A DNA stretch of 64,000 bases from Metallyticus violacea (GCA_030762175.1 CM060831.1:32833501-32897500), one strand, 5' to 3'. Numbered from the stretch's first letter, positions 1 through 11,390 are shown. Numbers and translations are program-made. The notes: generated by a model from the letters alone, not told the origin.

Positions 1-260
1 AACAGAGCCGTTGGAAATAGAAAATCACGTGAAATCTTCAAAATGCCCTCCGTTAGTACGAATACATCCATCAACCTGCCGATCCTATTTCAATGTCCCC
101 AAACAAGTGAGTGGAGGAGTCAGTTGATCAAAGTAAAATGGGTTCATGTAAGATCTGAGATAGCAGTAAGGAAACATTTTGGGGACAAATGTCAATTAAG
201 GAATTTAGGAGAATATTTGTACAGAATTAAAAATAAATTGGCAAGGATGATTAATAATCT

Positions 261-286
261 TTAACGACCTCGGCCACCTGTGGCGG
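261..286 (-). repeat. SINE family A, 5'-end fragment
   Basis: These 26 bases match, in antisense, the tRNA-like 5' end (A-box region, TGGCCGAGG) of the SINE family seen complete at 2480 and 50629. Only the first part of the element is present. Confidence 0.6.
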
Positions 287-1140
287 TCTGTAGGTAGTTG
301 ATAGAATAATGGTACAGGTATAGTAATTGAAGTATTTCATTTTAGTACCTGGGTTGTGAAGCCGGAAATAAGGCTGACTTTATTAATTTAATTAAAAGGC
401 TGCAGAGTCATATTTATAAAGGCATTATATTTGATAAGGATAATTGTTATGTATATGTATAAGAAAATCATTTTGAGATAGGTATAACAGGAATCGAAGT
501 AATTTGTAACTTGTATGTCATTTAAGAGGTAATGGTATTTCACAAAAGGGTTTTGTATATGTGAGAAAGAGACGGATATGTACCTGACACCTCTCCGCAG
601 ACCACTCCTTAGACAAGGCTGAAGAAAGGGTAAACTATCTTTTGTTAGGTCACGAACCTTCTACCCGGGAAATACTTAGGAGTTGACAATAAGAGAAACA
701 TGTGGCCGTAACGGGACAGTATTTAACAAAGTCAGAGGTAGCAATAATTTAAGAGAAAATGAAAATGTCAGAACGGAGACGAAAATGTTTTATTACAGGA
801 AAGCCGAAAACACGTGCGTTATCTCCGGGAACATTTAGGAATCTACAAACTAAGCAAGGCAAAAGATTTTCAATAGAAATCAGAATATAAGGAAAGTACC
901 GAAATTTACGACAGCTTGTTCTGGGAAAATTCAAGTTCGTGGGAAGACGTTAGATCAGGGGGGAAAGAATAATTCTAGCCAATGGTCTTCGGATAAAAGT
1001 TAACGAATCAGGAGAACTTAGATATAAATAATAATTTTAGGATAACCAATGATGAAAGTACAACACGAAAATAGATAAAATACGAGGGAATTTAATTTAG
1101 CGAAAGGCGTGGCGATGTAGTAGAAAAACTGGAGTACAGA
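287..1140. other. AT-rich stretch, nothing identified
   Basis: No coding region, RNA gene or recognisable repeat was seen. The short open frame at 43-264 just upstream shows no recognisable domain either. Confidence 0.5.
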
Positions 1141-1500
1141 AGTCAGAGAGGGAATTCACGCATTCGGTAGAGACGCATTCAGAGGCGCATTTTCACACTC
1201 GTAGAAGTCGGACATTCATAGATTCACATTTAGACATTCAGTAGAAATACATTCACAGATTTACACTCACACATTCACAGATTCAGAGGGACATTCAGAC
1301 ATCCAGATATTCACTCAGAAAGCCAGCCTAAGAGAGTAGCGAAGTCAGCGGCGAACAGTCAGGAAGTATTTTACATGTGAATAAAATATTTTAAACAAGT
1401 CAACCTTGTGTATTTTTGGGCAACACATTTCTCGTTCCCGTGGATCTATACTGATCCCGAAACACTCCAGTGGACCCTGAGATAAAATTCAACAGAATTG
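1141..1500 (+). repeat. Degenerate CATTCA-rich tandem tract, possible retroelement end
   Basis: Between about 1155 and 1315 the words CATTCA, ATTCAC and ACATTCAG recur irregularly every 8-14 bases, as in a decayed short-period tandem repeat. An AATAAA-type signal follows near 1380. This could be the end of an LTR element or an untranslated region, but no inverted TG/CA ends or protein match were seen. Confidence 0.35.
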
Positions 1501-2080
1501 GAGCAAACCACGTCATCAGTGAGCAGCCCGGCCGAGACATCGAAACTACCATCAGCTCAGCGATCAACTACTACATCCCCCGCACCTTCAATTCCTGCCC
1601 CAGTTGGGTCAGAGCATGTCACCTGGAATTGCAGTAGGCTACTGCTGATGAACCGTACACTGGGGTCTGATGCAATCAAGGTGGAAGTTTTGTACCTGTT
1701 TTTAATTATTTAGAATTAAATTTTCCGTAATCGTGAGGAGGTACACCTAAAATAGCCTGTGCCAGATAGGTGGAAATCCCTTTGTAGTTTGTATTTTTCT
1801 TAGCATTTCGGTAAATTTCAAAATTCATTTTACTGATAGTCTGTTTAGAATGCCCAGGACAGCAGTGTTCAGTTGCTTATCATTTTAAAAATGGGGACCG
1901 TAAAGCTTCTCTGCCTTTTCGGGAAGAGTCGAAAGTCACAAGGTGCAGGTTGGATAAGGGTTAATCTCAATGCCCAATTATTTGGTGACGTCTTGAGTTG
2001 CACCAACTGGATGAACAAGTACATTGATTTGGTCGCTACTCGGCGAATTAGCTCTTCAGTGGCCCGTCCAATACATCACA

Positions 2081-2082
<2 letters not shown>
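1501..2082. other. No gene identified
   Basis: A 71-codon open frame (1498-1713) is Ser/Thr/Pro-rich in its first half and matches no family I know. The remainder is plain AT-rich sequence. Confidence 0.4.

Positions 2083-2160
<78 letters not shown>
2083..2160. repeat. (AAT)n microsatellite
   Basis: About 26 uninterrupted AAT/ATA units. Its translation gives a poly-isoleucine open frame that should not be called a gene. Confidence 0.97.
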
Positions 2161-2479
2161 TACAATATTGACAGTTTCTGCAGTTGTTACACGACGGCTT
2201 TCCTACACAATAATATCAATTTAAATTTCTGGGATTATGCTTATTCTAGGACTGAGAATCTTAAAGACCTTCCAATTGTTTATTGTGTCTGCTTAATGCA
2301 CGGTTCTCATAAGCTTATTCCACTATTTTCAAGACCTGCGAACTCAAACATTAGTTGCCATGTGTTGCTGTAACTTCAAATCCATGTTGGGTACAGTAAA
2401 CATGACCTCAAGTATCGACTTCGAACTCTCAGCTTAATAGTGCCGCTTGAATGGCATTCATCACTTAACCTTACAGGTA
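2161..2479. other. No feature identified
   Basis: Non-repetitive, moderately AT-rich sequence between a microsatellite and a SINE. No coding signal was seen. Confidence 0.4.
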
Positions 2480-2765
2480 CCGCCTTGGGTGGCCGAGGTC
2501 GTTATGGTGCGGATTCGTGAGCGGGAGGTCTGGGGTTTGAATCCCGTCAGGACCGTCTCCCTGACTGAGGTTTTTTCCAGGTTTTCTTCAGTCCTCATAA
2601 ATGGCAAATGCCAGGGAGGACCCTAAACTTAGGCCTGAAACGTTTCTTTATTTAAAAAAAAACCCTTTCCTAATATATTATTTCACCTCGTGTATGACCA
2701 GTGTCCACCGCCTGTGATGCCTTAGTAGTAAAAACGGGCGTTAAACACCATTCAAAAAAAAAAAA
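2480..2765 (+). mobile_element. SINE family A, full-length copy
   Basis: This is a tRNA-derived SINE. The head has a Leu/Ser-like A box (GGCCGAGGTCGTTA near 2491) and a B box GGTTTGAATCC at 2534-2544. The body contains the family-specific words CTGACTGAGG, CCTCATAAATGGCAAATGCC and CGGGCGTTAAAC. The tail is oligo-A (2754-2765). Related copies lie at 11841, 33289, 50629 and 63160, with fragments at 261, 5826 and 55556. An internal RNA polymerase III promoter is inferred from the boxes. No convincing target-site duplication is visible for this copy. Confidence 0.9.
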
Positions 2766-3590
2766 CTTTGAGATAGAAGATACCTGCAGTCCCGAGTGGC
2801 ACCAGAGACTGCCGAAAGGTTCCGTTAACTTAGGTTAGATTAGTTTAAGTTTAACAAATAAATAAATAAAACAACATAAAAATATAGATTACGTCTATTT
2901 TAACAATTTCTAACTCTTTACTTTTTTTAAAATCTGTTAGGTTAGGTTTGGTTAGGTTAGATAAGAATAAATTTAACAAAAAAAAAAAAGAATAATAAAA
3001 TAAAAAAGTTCTTTTCGCTACTTTATTATTATTATTATTATTTTAATCTTCATAATTTTTCTGCTCTATTCTTAATCAAATAAATAGAACAAGTGTTATT
3101 TTTCCCGTTAGTTTAGTTTAAGTTTAACAAAATAAAAATTAAAAAATTTATATTACTTCATAACAACAGCACTTCCATACGAAACTATGGAATTTGCTGG
3201 CTGCCACTGCTGTTCGGGACTAAGGAATTTGAATTTCTCCGCTGCCGTTCGGGAATGGGTAACTTCTACTTTTAAGCTTAAGTCACTCATAGCATTGGGT
3301 TTAGCTTTCCACCAGTAGGTGTCACTGCGCTTCAGAGCAGTTTATTTTAATGTAATTAAATCAATTCAGTTATTTTTTATGCGTTCTTGGAACGTGGTGG
3401 CATATGGTTACGTTCAGCATAATTAATGAAAACAAAACACAGAACTTCCTTCATTCCAGCAAACAACGGAGGTAATGGCCAAGTTTTCGACCAATTATGT
3501 AAATAATAATTTGGGTGCGTCCGTGCAAATTGCTATATTTTGCATAACATTCCTTATATGAGCAGATATATCGTGTTCAGTGCTTAGTCA
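2766..3590. other. AT-rich intergenic DNA with short telomere-like motif
   Basis: This holds a GTTAG-type cluster at 2936-2960, a short (ATT)n run at 3023-3042, and a CTGCAGTCCCGA word at about 2785 that recurs at about 6012 and (as CTGCAGTCCCTA) about 39036, suggesting an unnamed dispersed repeat. No gene was seen. Confidence 0.5.
2936..2960 (+). repeat. Short interstitial GTTAG (telomere-type) cluster
   Basis: Four GTTAG units with one GTTTG unit in the middle. TTAGG is the usual insect telomere repeat. Such short interstitial clusters are common and do not by themselves mark a telomere. Confidence 0.6.
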
Positions 3591-4330
3591 GTTGAATCTG
3601 AAAGTGGAAGTTGGCTTATAAAAAGTGCAGAGCATAAGTCAAGGAAGTGGAAGACACCACGTGGAACAAAAGAACGACTGATTCTTTGTCTGCGTGTAAG
3701 AGTATATGTAAAACATTCATCAGACCAGGACGGCGACGTGGAAGCATATTCTCACTAACGCGACCTCTGTTGCATGGCTTGAGAGATAATTTATTCTGTG
3801 GCAGCTTTGCTCGTTTAAAAATGAAAGGAAGCTTGAGGACGCCTTCTTGAGGAACTGCAATAAAACATTCAGGATTCTCGAGAGACTCACCTGAAATCAC
3901 GGCCACGTGCTGAGTATTGACCGTGCAGACTCCCAACTTTAAAGCTCTTTAAGATGCAAGGAACCACCTAGAAGCCAGGAACACTAGCGGATTTAGAAGG
4001 GAGGTGAATTGTTTTAACCTCGCGAGGTTTGCTGGAACGCATTATCCGCGGATCATCTGTCTGAGCTATTTAAGAGAGGGACCAGACGCGCCGGAGAAGT
4101 GAGGAAATCCACTTTTAATTCTTTTTACGAGTGTCTTTGCTTTTTAGATCGATCATTCCAGTGTTTCTTTTATTTCCAACTCACTCCACTATTTATTTCC
4201 ATTTATTTCTTTTTCTCGTTTTATTATTTACCCTTTTATTTATTTGCTATTTCTTTATTTACAAATGTTTCTGTAGGGAAGCAATTCCACTGCAACAAAT
4301 GTACAGGGAGGGGGGAAATGTGAGAGTATT
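3591..4330. other. Unresolved region, ending in a purine tract
   Basis: Overlapping short frames on both strands (3616-3936, 3647-3850, 4099-4340) show no recognised domain. A pyrimidine-rich block (4130-4260) is followed by a purine tract at about 4303-4320. That order would suit the 3' end of an LTR retroelement, but no LTR pair or integrase was found. Confidence 0.3.
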
Positions 4331-4729
4331 AGAAATTTGAATTATAAATCGGTCCTGATGGGAAAGCCGGCGTCCTCGAAACTTAATTCACAGTCGAAAG
4401 TAGAAGTTATTTATTAACCAACAGAAATATAGAGATAACAGGCGCTTATATATCTTGTATTAATGTAAAATAACATTAATGAACTAGTTTAAAGCCCAAT
4501 TCCTCAACAAAAACACTTAATAACATCTCACACGAAACCGAATCTTTGAATTAAAAGAGAATTGTACAGGCTGTAAACGAGTCAGTTGCAACGTAGTTAC
4601 GTTATTGAACTTACTGCGACAATCACATTGTAGGCCTTTGATATATTCTCAACCTAGTCCTGCGCTGTTTACTAAACACGTAGTAGTCTTCATATACCGT
4701 TAGCGAAGTTATTATTGCTGAAATCGACG

Positions 4730-4960
4730 ATGGACCGCTCTATAGCGCATACGAATGGAACGTAACGAAACCATGTGCTCGGAGAAGTTCCTTCAACCGA
4801 GGAAAGATCAAAAACTTCCAGTGAGTATGGTGGAATGTTCCAAGACCTCCCAATGCCATCTTGTCAACAACTGCGTCACCATCACGTGGCAACAAGGGTT
4901 TTCGCAATACATGCAAGGTAGAGTCCCTCAGAAAGTATGGACTTTGGCTACGCATGTAAT
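4730..4960 (-). mobile_element. Mariner-like transposase relic (C-terminal part)
   Basis: On the minus strand, three frames successively give WEVLEH, PPYS and then FPRLKELL..HGF, the hallmark run of a mariner transposase around its third catalytic residue. At least two frameshifts separate the pieces, so this is dead. No inverted repeats were found. A 180-codon open frame on the opposite strand (4755-5297) is at least partly its antisense shadow. Confidence 0.6.
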
Positions 4961-5440
4961 GTTGGAGGAAACTGTTAGCCCTAATCTCCTCGGTCCTCCG
5001 GGTCTATGCAAAATATCTGAACTAATCGTGCAACGGTCCAATACGGTAACTAATCGTAGCCACACTCTTTCTGCAACTGGTCATGCCACTGAGGCGTATT
5101 TTTGCTACGTGTCAAGCTGTTCCACTTTCTATATATGCCTTAGATCAGCTCAGACAACAAGATACAGCAACTCAACCACTCGTATAACTTCCGCTTTCGG
5201 CACTGCACACCTCGACACTGGATTGAAATACCAATATCCATGCTGTTTCCTAAGTTTGTCTGAAAACACGAATTTTTTAAAATGTTGTCCTCCATGAATT
5301 CATGATCTGATTAATTTTCACGTTATAACATCTCTCTTTGAATGTAATAGTTGGCATCAGAGGGCATAATAAGAACGAAAGACATTTTTCATCGCGTCTT
5401 TATTCTTGTGTGTCCATAGCAAATAATAAAGAAGCAAGAA
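4961..5440. other. No feature identified
   Basis: This is covered mostly by the long plus-strand open frame 4755-5297. That frame has no domain I recognise and overlaps mariner debris in antisense. Confidence 0.35.
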
Positions 5441-5449
5441 GGAAGAATT

Positions 5450-5745
5450 AAAATTAATATGTGTGTGGCACCGGTGATTACTCATCACAGCCCTCATTCT
5501 TTGTGGCATAGAATCCAGGAGGCTGCCACAGGGTTTCCCAAGTGTCCTCTATAACATTTCAGAACTGGGCAGTATTCCTGGTGATAAGGAGCCTTTCATC
5601 ATCATAAAAGGGGACACGTTTCTGTGTGGAAAGGAACAGGTCACCCATGGAATGAATACAGAGCTCAGTTGTCATTCCCACGTTGTGCACGAACAATTTG
5701 CAACCGTTGTAAGGGATGCCGGAGTTCGTGCAGATGTGCCACAAT
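5450..5745 (-). mobile_element. Tc1-like transposase relic (C-terminal end)
   Basis: The minus strand gives the word SMPQRMRAV followed by a CHT-like ending, which resembles the C-terminus of Tc1 transposases (usually SMPRR...AVI..KGG.T.Y). The upstream part is broken by frameshifts and is not clearly alignable by eye. Identification rests on this short segment. Confidence 0.4.
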
Positions 5746-5825
5746 AAAGGACTTAACTAACTGTCATATCATAAATACACTGTCATTTGCAATTCTGTTC
5801 AAGAACTTTAATTTTAGTACAATGC

Positions 5826-5890
5826 GCTCTCCGCCTGTAGTGCCTCGGTAGTAAATGCGAACGATAAACATTACTCACACACAAAAAAAA
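5826..5890 (+). repeat. SINE family A, 3'-end fragment
   Basis: This matches the last ~60 bases of family A (CCGCCTGTAGTGCCTCGG, then a degenerate GTTAAAC region) and ends in an A-rich tail. The 5' four-fifths is missing, so it is either 5'-truncated or a remnant. Confidence 0.65.
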
Positions 5891-6375
5891 GTTCTCCCGG
5901 AAGTAAATTTAGCACTACGAGTACCTCTGGTACAGTCTTGTTCTCAGACCAAGAGGGATGTACCACGCAAACGTTACATGGCTTGATGTTACAAGCTGAC
6001 CGCTCCTGCGGCCTGCAGTCCCGAACAGTAGTGAAGAAATAGCCGACGGTTATGATTTCAGTTGGAGATTCACGCGTTCCTATGTTAGGGCCAAATTGTT
6101 AAATGTCATCAACCTGACTTAGCTCACTTAGAACTATAGCAAAAATACATTAATAATTTATACAACAACTCTAAACAGTCTAGACAAATTATGAAAATTA
6201 AAACAAATAAACTGAAACAACAAACAATTAACCAGCTAGAAACTGTCATTATAGAGTAATATTATTATATTTATGTTATACATTTTTTGTTAAACTTACA
6301 CTTAACGTATGAAAAGTAACATTTATTTATTCAATTAATATTAGTTAAAAATAAATAAATAAACCTACCCGTGAG
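5891..6375. other. AT-rich stretch, part of an unnamed dispersed repeat
   Basis: The word CTGCAGTCCCGAACAGTAG near 6012 recurs in related form near 2785 and 39036. The rest is AT-rich with no coding signal. Confidence 0.35.
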
Positions 6376-6441
6376 GAATAAAACCCCACTACCTTCACAT
6401 CATTAGTACGACGCTCTAACCTACTGAGCCAACAAGGTCGA
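6376..6441 (-). repeat. tRNA-Ile-like sequence (SINE head or tRNA pseudogene)
   Basis: Read on the minus strand this resembles tRNA-Ile: a D-arm region GGCTCAGTAGGTTAGAGCG, an anticodon loop CTAATGA whose central triplet AAT is at 6404-6402, and a degraded T-arm/B box. The D-arm and T-arm are imperfect and there is no clean acceptor stem, so it is called a derivative rather than a functional gene. Confidence 0.5.
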
Positions 6442-6580
6442 TAAGGTCATGGAAGTGACCATATCTAAAACATAAATTGGTTACGTTCTTTCTGAATTAT
6501 TTTATTTTTTTATGTGATTCATGTAGATTTTCCCTTTCAATATTAAACACGAATGTGTGCTTGGCACGGGCTTTCAGCTG

Positions 6581-6643
<63 letters not shown>

Positions 6644-6662
6644 CATCATCATCATCATCTAC
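6581..6662. repeat. Compound (ATT)n-(ATC)n microsatellite
   Basis: About 21 ATT units (6581-6643) are followed by about six CAT units (6644-6662). Two open frames over it encode poly-Ile and poly-Tyr/His and are artefacts. Confidence 0.96.
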
Positions 6663-6943
6663 ATCAGCTTATCATAATATATAGGTTAGGTAATGATTTC
6701 AAAATATTAAAGTGCAGTGCAAACCAAAGTATTCCGGTTTTAAATTTGGAAAATCTGCATCTCTCTTTCTCTTGTTCTTTCTGTATACTGGGAAATTTGC
6801 CCTCTTAGGTAAATTGGCCAGATTTTCTAGGTTAATAAGCGGGACACTTTGGTGTTTACTCCATTTCAACGGTTATCAATTGTAAATTAACCTAGATATT
6901 ATAAAATTATTAATAATAAAGCCACTGGAAGTCCGTGGCAAGC
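6663..6943. other. No feature identified
   Basis: AT-rich sequence between a microsatellite and a SINE, with no coding signal. Confidence 0.4.
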
Positions 6944-7238
6944 TTGTTGGCCCTGGTGATGATGTGGTAACCATACTTGCCTCCTAAACCCAAGATCGCG
7001 GGTTCATTCCCGGCCAGGATCGATGGATTTTTCAAGGCGTAAAAATCCTAAGTATGGCTTCCTACGGAAGGGATGTAAAGCCGTGGCTTCCGTGTCTTAG
7101 ACACATGAAAGAACCTCAAGCCTGAGAGAAGAGGCCTCTGAAAAAAATTTGTTGGCCGTTTCGCGCCTGAATTGAATGAGACACTGATGATCTGAGATGT
7201 TAAAGAGCGTCCGTAAATAAAAGAAATCAACAATCAAT
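6944..7238 (+). mobile_element. SINE family B, full-length copy
   Basis: This tRNA-derived SINE is different from family A. The head reads GATGTGGTAACCA...CTTGCCTCCTAAACC with B box GGTTCATTCC (7001-7010). The body has the family words AAGTATGGCTTCC, CCTCAAGCCTGAGAG, AGAGGCCTCTGA and GATGTTAAAGAGCGTCCG, and it ends in a TAAATAAA-type tail. It is flanked by CGTGGCAAGC (6934-6943) and CGTGCCAAGC (7239-7248), a likely 10-bp target-site duplication with one change. Confidence 0.9.
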
Positions 7239-7444
7239 CGTGCCAAGCACGCGCCCTACCATGTGGCAACAAAACGTTCTCCTGCCGCCACAATTCTGTA
7301 ACCTTAAATCTCTAGGAGTATGCCGTTTGGTATAGAATAATATGGGGGAATGAATAAGACAACATGAATCATCGAAGAAGTCTATTCGTCTATTGGGAAA
7401 TAATAAAACTTAATATGTACAAATCAGTAATTAATAAAAAAATA

Positions 7445-7530
7445 ATAAATATATCGGATTCGAACGCCGGTTTTTAGAACTCAGAAGTGCACATGCCATC
7501 TCTTAGCCGTTGCTTTCTATTGTCAGTTTG
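7445..7530 (-). repeat. tRNA-like SINE head
   Basis: The minus strand carries CGGCTAAGAGATGG as an A-box-like D arm and CGTTCGAATCC as a near-perfect B box, about 40 bases apart. Only this tRNA-related part is clear, and the family is not assigned. Confidence 0.45.
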
Positions 7531-7730
7531 CTTAACAAACAGTATGGTTACAAGATAAGGGACGAGCGGGAAATATAACGAACATACCCATCTAGACTGC
7601 CTCGTTTTTTATGTGGTGCTCAGATCAAAGTGTGTTAAAACTTCCTTTACTGTAAGTAAACCTGACTTGAATTCGGCCTTGGCTTCTCATAAAACTAATT
7701 CCCATTATTGCCTTGTTAATATGTTGTGAA

Positions 7731-7880
7731 CGAGTGGATTGGCTAAGACGGTAACACCTGTAATTTCGGATGTCCGAAGTTCAAATCCTGCGGTCGAATA
7801 ACCTGACTGTGGTTTTCCGTGGTTTTATTCATTCATCTTAGGAAAGCGCAAATGCCGGCTTAACGTTTCTCTGTCACTTA
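7731..7880 (+). mobile_element. SINE family D (tRNA-derived)
   Basis: A-box-like TGGATTGGCTAAGACGG near 7735 and B box AGTTCAAATCC at 7778-7788 are followed by a body CCTGACTGTGGTTTTCCGTGG and AAATGCCGGC. The order resembles the element at 49738 (ACCGTGGGGTTTTCG). The right limit is uncertain. Confidence 0.65.
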
Positions 7881-8805
7881 TTTATCTTCAATTTTATAAT
7901 TAATCTTCATTCCATCTATCTGGCATCTTCTGTGTTTGCGATGTCACTGCAGCTGCTTTGACGTAAGATTGACCATCCATTTAGGGAGCCCCTCAATGTA
8001 TAAGTGTAATTTATGTGCGTCCGGAGTAAATAGCTCCTCAATTGATGAATGACCCGGGCATTGGTATGTACAGAGGAAGAAGAAAGAAGAGAATTGCTTA
8101 TTGCTGTTTCTCATAAGTTTTCTTTCACACTATATACCGTATTTACACTAATCTAATGCGCCATCGAATGTAGTGCGCACCCCTAATTTGAAACTTAAAA
8201 CCATAAAAAATTGGTATATTGTTGTACAGCGTCTTAGAGACACGCCCATCCGCTTCATAAAACAACCAGAACATAGAATTTATAAGTGGACTATTGTTAC
8301 ATCTTGGAGCACGTAGGACAAAACCCATCACTCGTGCTGTTGCCAGGACAGTTGTTGTAGGTCAAATAAGAAATAGTTGCGTATTTCTTATGGTGTCACC
8401 TGTCACAGGTTGCCCGTTCTTTTTCCTTTAAATTTTTTTTTCCCTCCCAATGTCAGGAAGTCTTCCTTTGCGAGAAATAGTGAATTTCTTCCTACTAACT
8501 TTGGTTGCAAATAATGCCAATTTTTGCCACAAGCGAACTTTGCTCTCAGTTATATTGAACATTCTTCCTGTCTTTCTGTAATCATTTTTTAAGCATAAAG
8601 AATTACTTTATACTTGAAAGTAGCATCATGAGATGTTCTTCTCTGTTTGCCCTCCATTTCGTGACTACTTTTATTCAAACGGTCCCTGCAATAATGGGCC
8701 AACAATAAAATTAACGAAGTCGAGAATTGCAGCAATGCATTATGACGTAATAAACGATACGTTTAAGTCACCATTGAACTACGGAATGGATTTGCACTGG
8801 AATCT
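7881..8805. other. No gene identified
   Basis: A TACCGTATTTACACTAATC word at about 8136 is reminiscent of the ends of some DNA transposons, but no matching inverted end was found. The minus-strand open frame 8143-8331 has no recognised domain. Confidence 0.35.
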
Positions 8806-8919
8806 AATATGAACTATAATTTTCAGTACTACATTTGGACAAAAATACAATCCTGTATTTCCGTATTTTTATTTCGGTTAATGGTGAGCTTCCTAGATAG
8901 TTTAATTTCCCATACCATT

Positions 8920-9480
8920 AGGGCCTTAATTTTGCATTCGGAGAGAGTTTGGCGCAATCAACGAATCACGAATCATATACAGTACGCGGAACTAGACAGG
9001 TTAACAAAAAGAAAAATAAGAAAAGGCACTCTAGATATGCCTTGGAAACATGCAGATAGATAAAGAAAGCAAAGATTATGGGAACCTGGAACCAACAGAG
9101 GATCAGATAATCTCAAGAGAAGGCATCATAAGACAGCTGCAGATTTCTGCAGAACCTTTAAAAATCCCTAGCTAATGAAGAGAGATACTGGCGCACTGAA
9201 TTCCCAATAGAAAAGAAGTCTTTCAATTCTGCTCGGCGAGGTTAGATCTGCTGCAGAAGAACCAAAAATAAAAGAGAAGGGAAAAAAGTTTCAGTCAGCA
9301 TGTACAACGAATACTTAAAGCGGAGTATAGACTGCATATTAAATCCAGTCACCACAAACTCCCAACAAAATCTTCTAAATCGAAGTCATGTTAGAATACT
9401 CATAGTAACAATGAGCATTATCAAACTCCTGCATAAAAGGACATCTAAACTGATATAATCCACAGGATTAAGTTCGCCCA
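8920..9480 (+). mobile_element. RTE-like LINE fragment (endonuclease/RT linker)
   Basis: The end of the 8809-9063 frame reads HIQYAELDRLTKRKIRK, typical of the linker between endonuclease and reverse transcriptase in RTE-type non-LTR elements. Further frames downstream give AADFCRTF and GEVRSAAEEPK, matching the pre-RT AADFY..L and SEVR.A...LK words. Stops and frameshifts break it. No RT catalytic box is present, so this is a short internal relic. The clade assignment is inference. Confidence 0.5.
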
Positions 9481-10137
9481 TCGTCGTATTTTTAAATTTT
9501 TTATAATATTTTCGTTTACATTTCGAAATTATTACTTATTGTGCTAATTTTAAAAGTGATTTTGTTAACAAACATTCAAGATTTTCTTCAATTTCGTCTA
9601 GTTTACCTTCTATTAAAGCTGTCCGTTTTTATTCGTGTGTTAGTTTGGTACTGCACATAATATCGTGAATTGCAGTTCTGAAAGAACGTAAGCTGGATTA
9701 TCTTCAATAAACTGTTTCATCTTACTCTCTATACCAAAAGTAGCTCCTGTAATATTAATTTCTTACATAATTATCAATAACAGATTTACTCAATTAATCA
9801 TTTTAACCTCAGCCATTATTGGCTCCATTGGAAGTTTTAACCAAACATCTTTACGAAAAATTTTAGAGGTGCTTCAAAATTCGTTAAAGATAGAAAGGGA
9901 ACAGGTGTAGGCGATGACGCCATTACAACATATGATCATGAGCTCCCCAATAAGAAGTCAAATAGGTAATGGATTTAAAGTAACCGCGTTTGGGAGCTCA
10001 AGAGCTTACCATTAGTGTTTAAATATTTTAAAGGCTCAGGGAGCCGTGGACACTATGCTGTGGCCCCGGTGAGCTCTTGGTGACCACGTGGCGACGTTCA
10101 ATTTCATATATAAGGGGAAACAACTTAGCAAAATTAC
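9481..10137. other. No feature identified
   Basis: AT-rich sequence with no open frame of note. Confidence 0.4.
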
Positions 10138-10180
10138 CTTCTTTCCTTCCTTCCTTCCTTCCTTCCTTCCTTCCTTCCTT
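10138..10180. repeat. (CCTT)n microsatellite
   Basis: About ten uninterrupted CTTC/CCTT units. Confidence 0.97.
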
Positions 10181-10561
10181 CGGAGTTCGTCTTGACGATT
10201 AACATCGCTTTAACAGAGACAGTAGACGAGAGGCACACAGAAGCAATTACAAACAGCTTATGTAGAACACGTCATTATAGTCACAGAGATAATGAACTAG
10301 GTCGCTGATAACAAAGTGTCTTGTGATTAAATGTCTAAATGCATTCAATCAAGCAGGTTGTGTGATTTGAACCAACTCCTCCCGTGACCACTAAGAAATG
10401 AAAGGCGACTTCGAGCCCCTGAATAACCCGGGGTATTGTGGGACGATCGGGTACATCACCAATAATAACATTATTATCTGCATATAAAAACCGCTTCACT
10501 ATGCATATTTCAACGGTAAAATATAAGGAGTTTTGAAGTACTGGCGGCCGAACTATTAGCA

Positions 10562-10592
<31 letters not shown>

Positions 10593-11100
10593 GTGAAACC
10601 ATACGTCAGAAAGAAAATGGTAGAGGAATTAAAGTTTTAGCGGAACAACAAACAGTAGCTGGTAAGGTCTGCGCATTCATAGTGTAACGCCTTGTATATA
10701 ATTACTAATGGCGACACTTCGAGAGAACAGTTTAATTTATCTATGTAGATTCTCGAACTACTAAAAAGAAGGTTTATTAAGAACTGAAAACTATATGCTG
10801 AAATTACATATCAACCCTTTCCCTTGAGAACTCCTTGATTGGGTTTATTACATAATTCCATGCAAATGCCTTTTCGAATAGTTTATTTTAATTGCATATT
10901 AAATATTGCTTTCTTTGGAAAATCGTGAGAACGTCAATTCTATTTCCTGCAGCTTTTTAAAACATCAAAGCCGACAACTTGTGTTTATCGTTCACTCACG
11001 ATATTTAGGTTACTGGGTAATCGTCTGTTAGGGCTTCAGAAATAGCCCGGAGCTTGGTCCCAAAGAACAGCATATCTCACAAGAGATTGTACGGCCCGCA
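10181..11100. other. No gene identified; contains poly-T
   Basis: A 27-base poly-T lies at 10566-10592 and could be the antisense tail of an old retroposon. The minus-strand frame 10335-10562 has no recognised domain. Confidence 0.4.
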
Positions 11101-11119
11101 TCGCTGCCGAGATGAGATG

Positions 11120-11390
11120 GCTATGACGTCACTAAGTTGTACGTGACTGCTGAATGGAGTAACCATCTTCGACACGGCTGAAAGGACTTTCCAGCACATA
11201 AATCTGTTATAAAGTGGCGCAGAACAGAGCAGAGTTGGCCATGACGGGGTGTGTACGTATCAAGTCCAGTACAAAGACTTTTCCCACATCACCGCTTTCC
11301 ACTCAAGAGATGATTCGCGCAAAAGCCGGATTTCAGGAGAGTTCGCAAATTGTGGAGAAACCTCTTTATGTAACTTACTAGGTAGTTACC
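11120..11390 (+). promoter_or_regulatory. Promoter-like block with a short ORF
   Basis: A perfect cyclic-AMP response palindrome TGACGTCA (11124-11131) is followed 77 bases later by a TATAAAG box (11208-11214). An ATG 27 bases further on (11241) opens a 46-codon frame ending at 11381. The order CRE, TATA, short leader, ATG is what a small inducible gene or an LTR promoter would show. The encoded peptide is not recognised, and no poly-A signal or splice structure confirms it. Chance is a real alternative. Confidence 0.25.

Noticed and set aside
1873..2373. 166-codon plus-strand open frame
   Set aside because: Its centre is poly-isoleucine from the (AAT)n array, and the flanks show no domain.
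2936..2960. Telomere or chromosome end
   Set aside because: Only five short units, embedded in ordinary DNA. Short GTTAG clusters are common in insect genomes.
4303..4330. LTR retrotransposon with polypurine tract
   Set aside because: A purine tract is present, but no paired LTRs, primer-binding site, integrase or RT were found nearby.
4755..5297. 180-codon plus-strand open frame, the longest in the window
   Set aside because: No domain. Its first part is antisense to mariner-type protein words on the minus strand, so it is probably an accidental frame over transposon debris.
9481..10137. Possible hAT or LINE continuation after the RTE-like piece
   Set aside because: A few Glu/Leu-rich minus-strand words were seen, but nothing that fits a known domain order.
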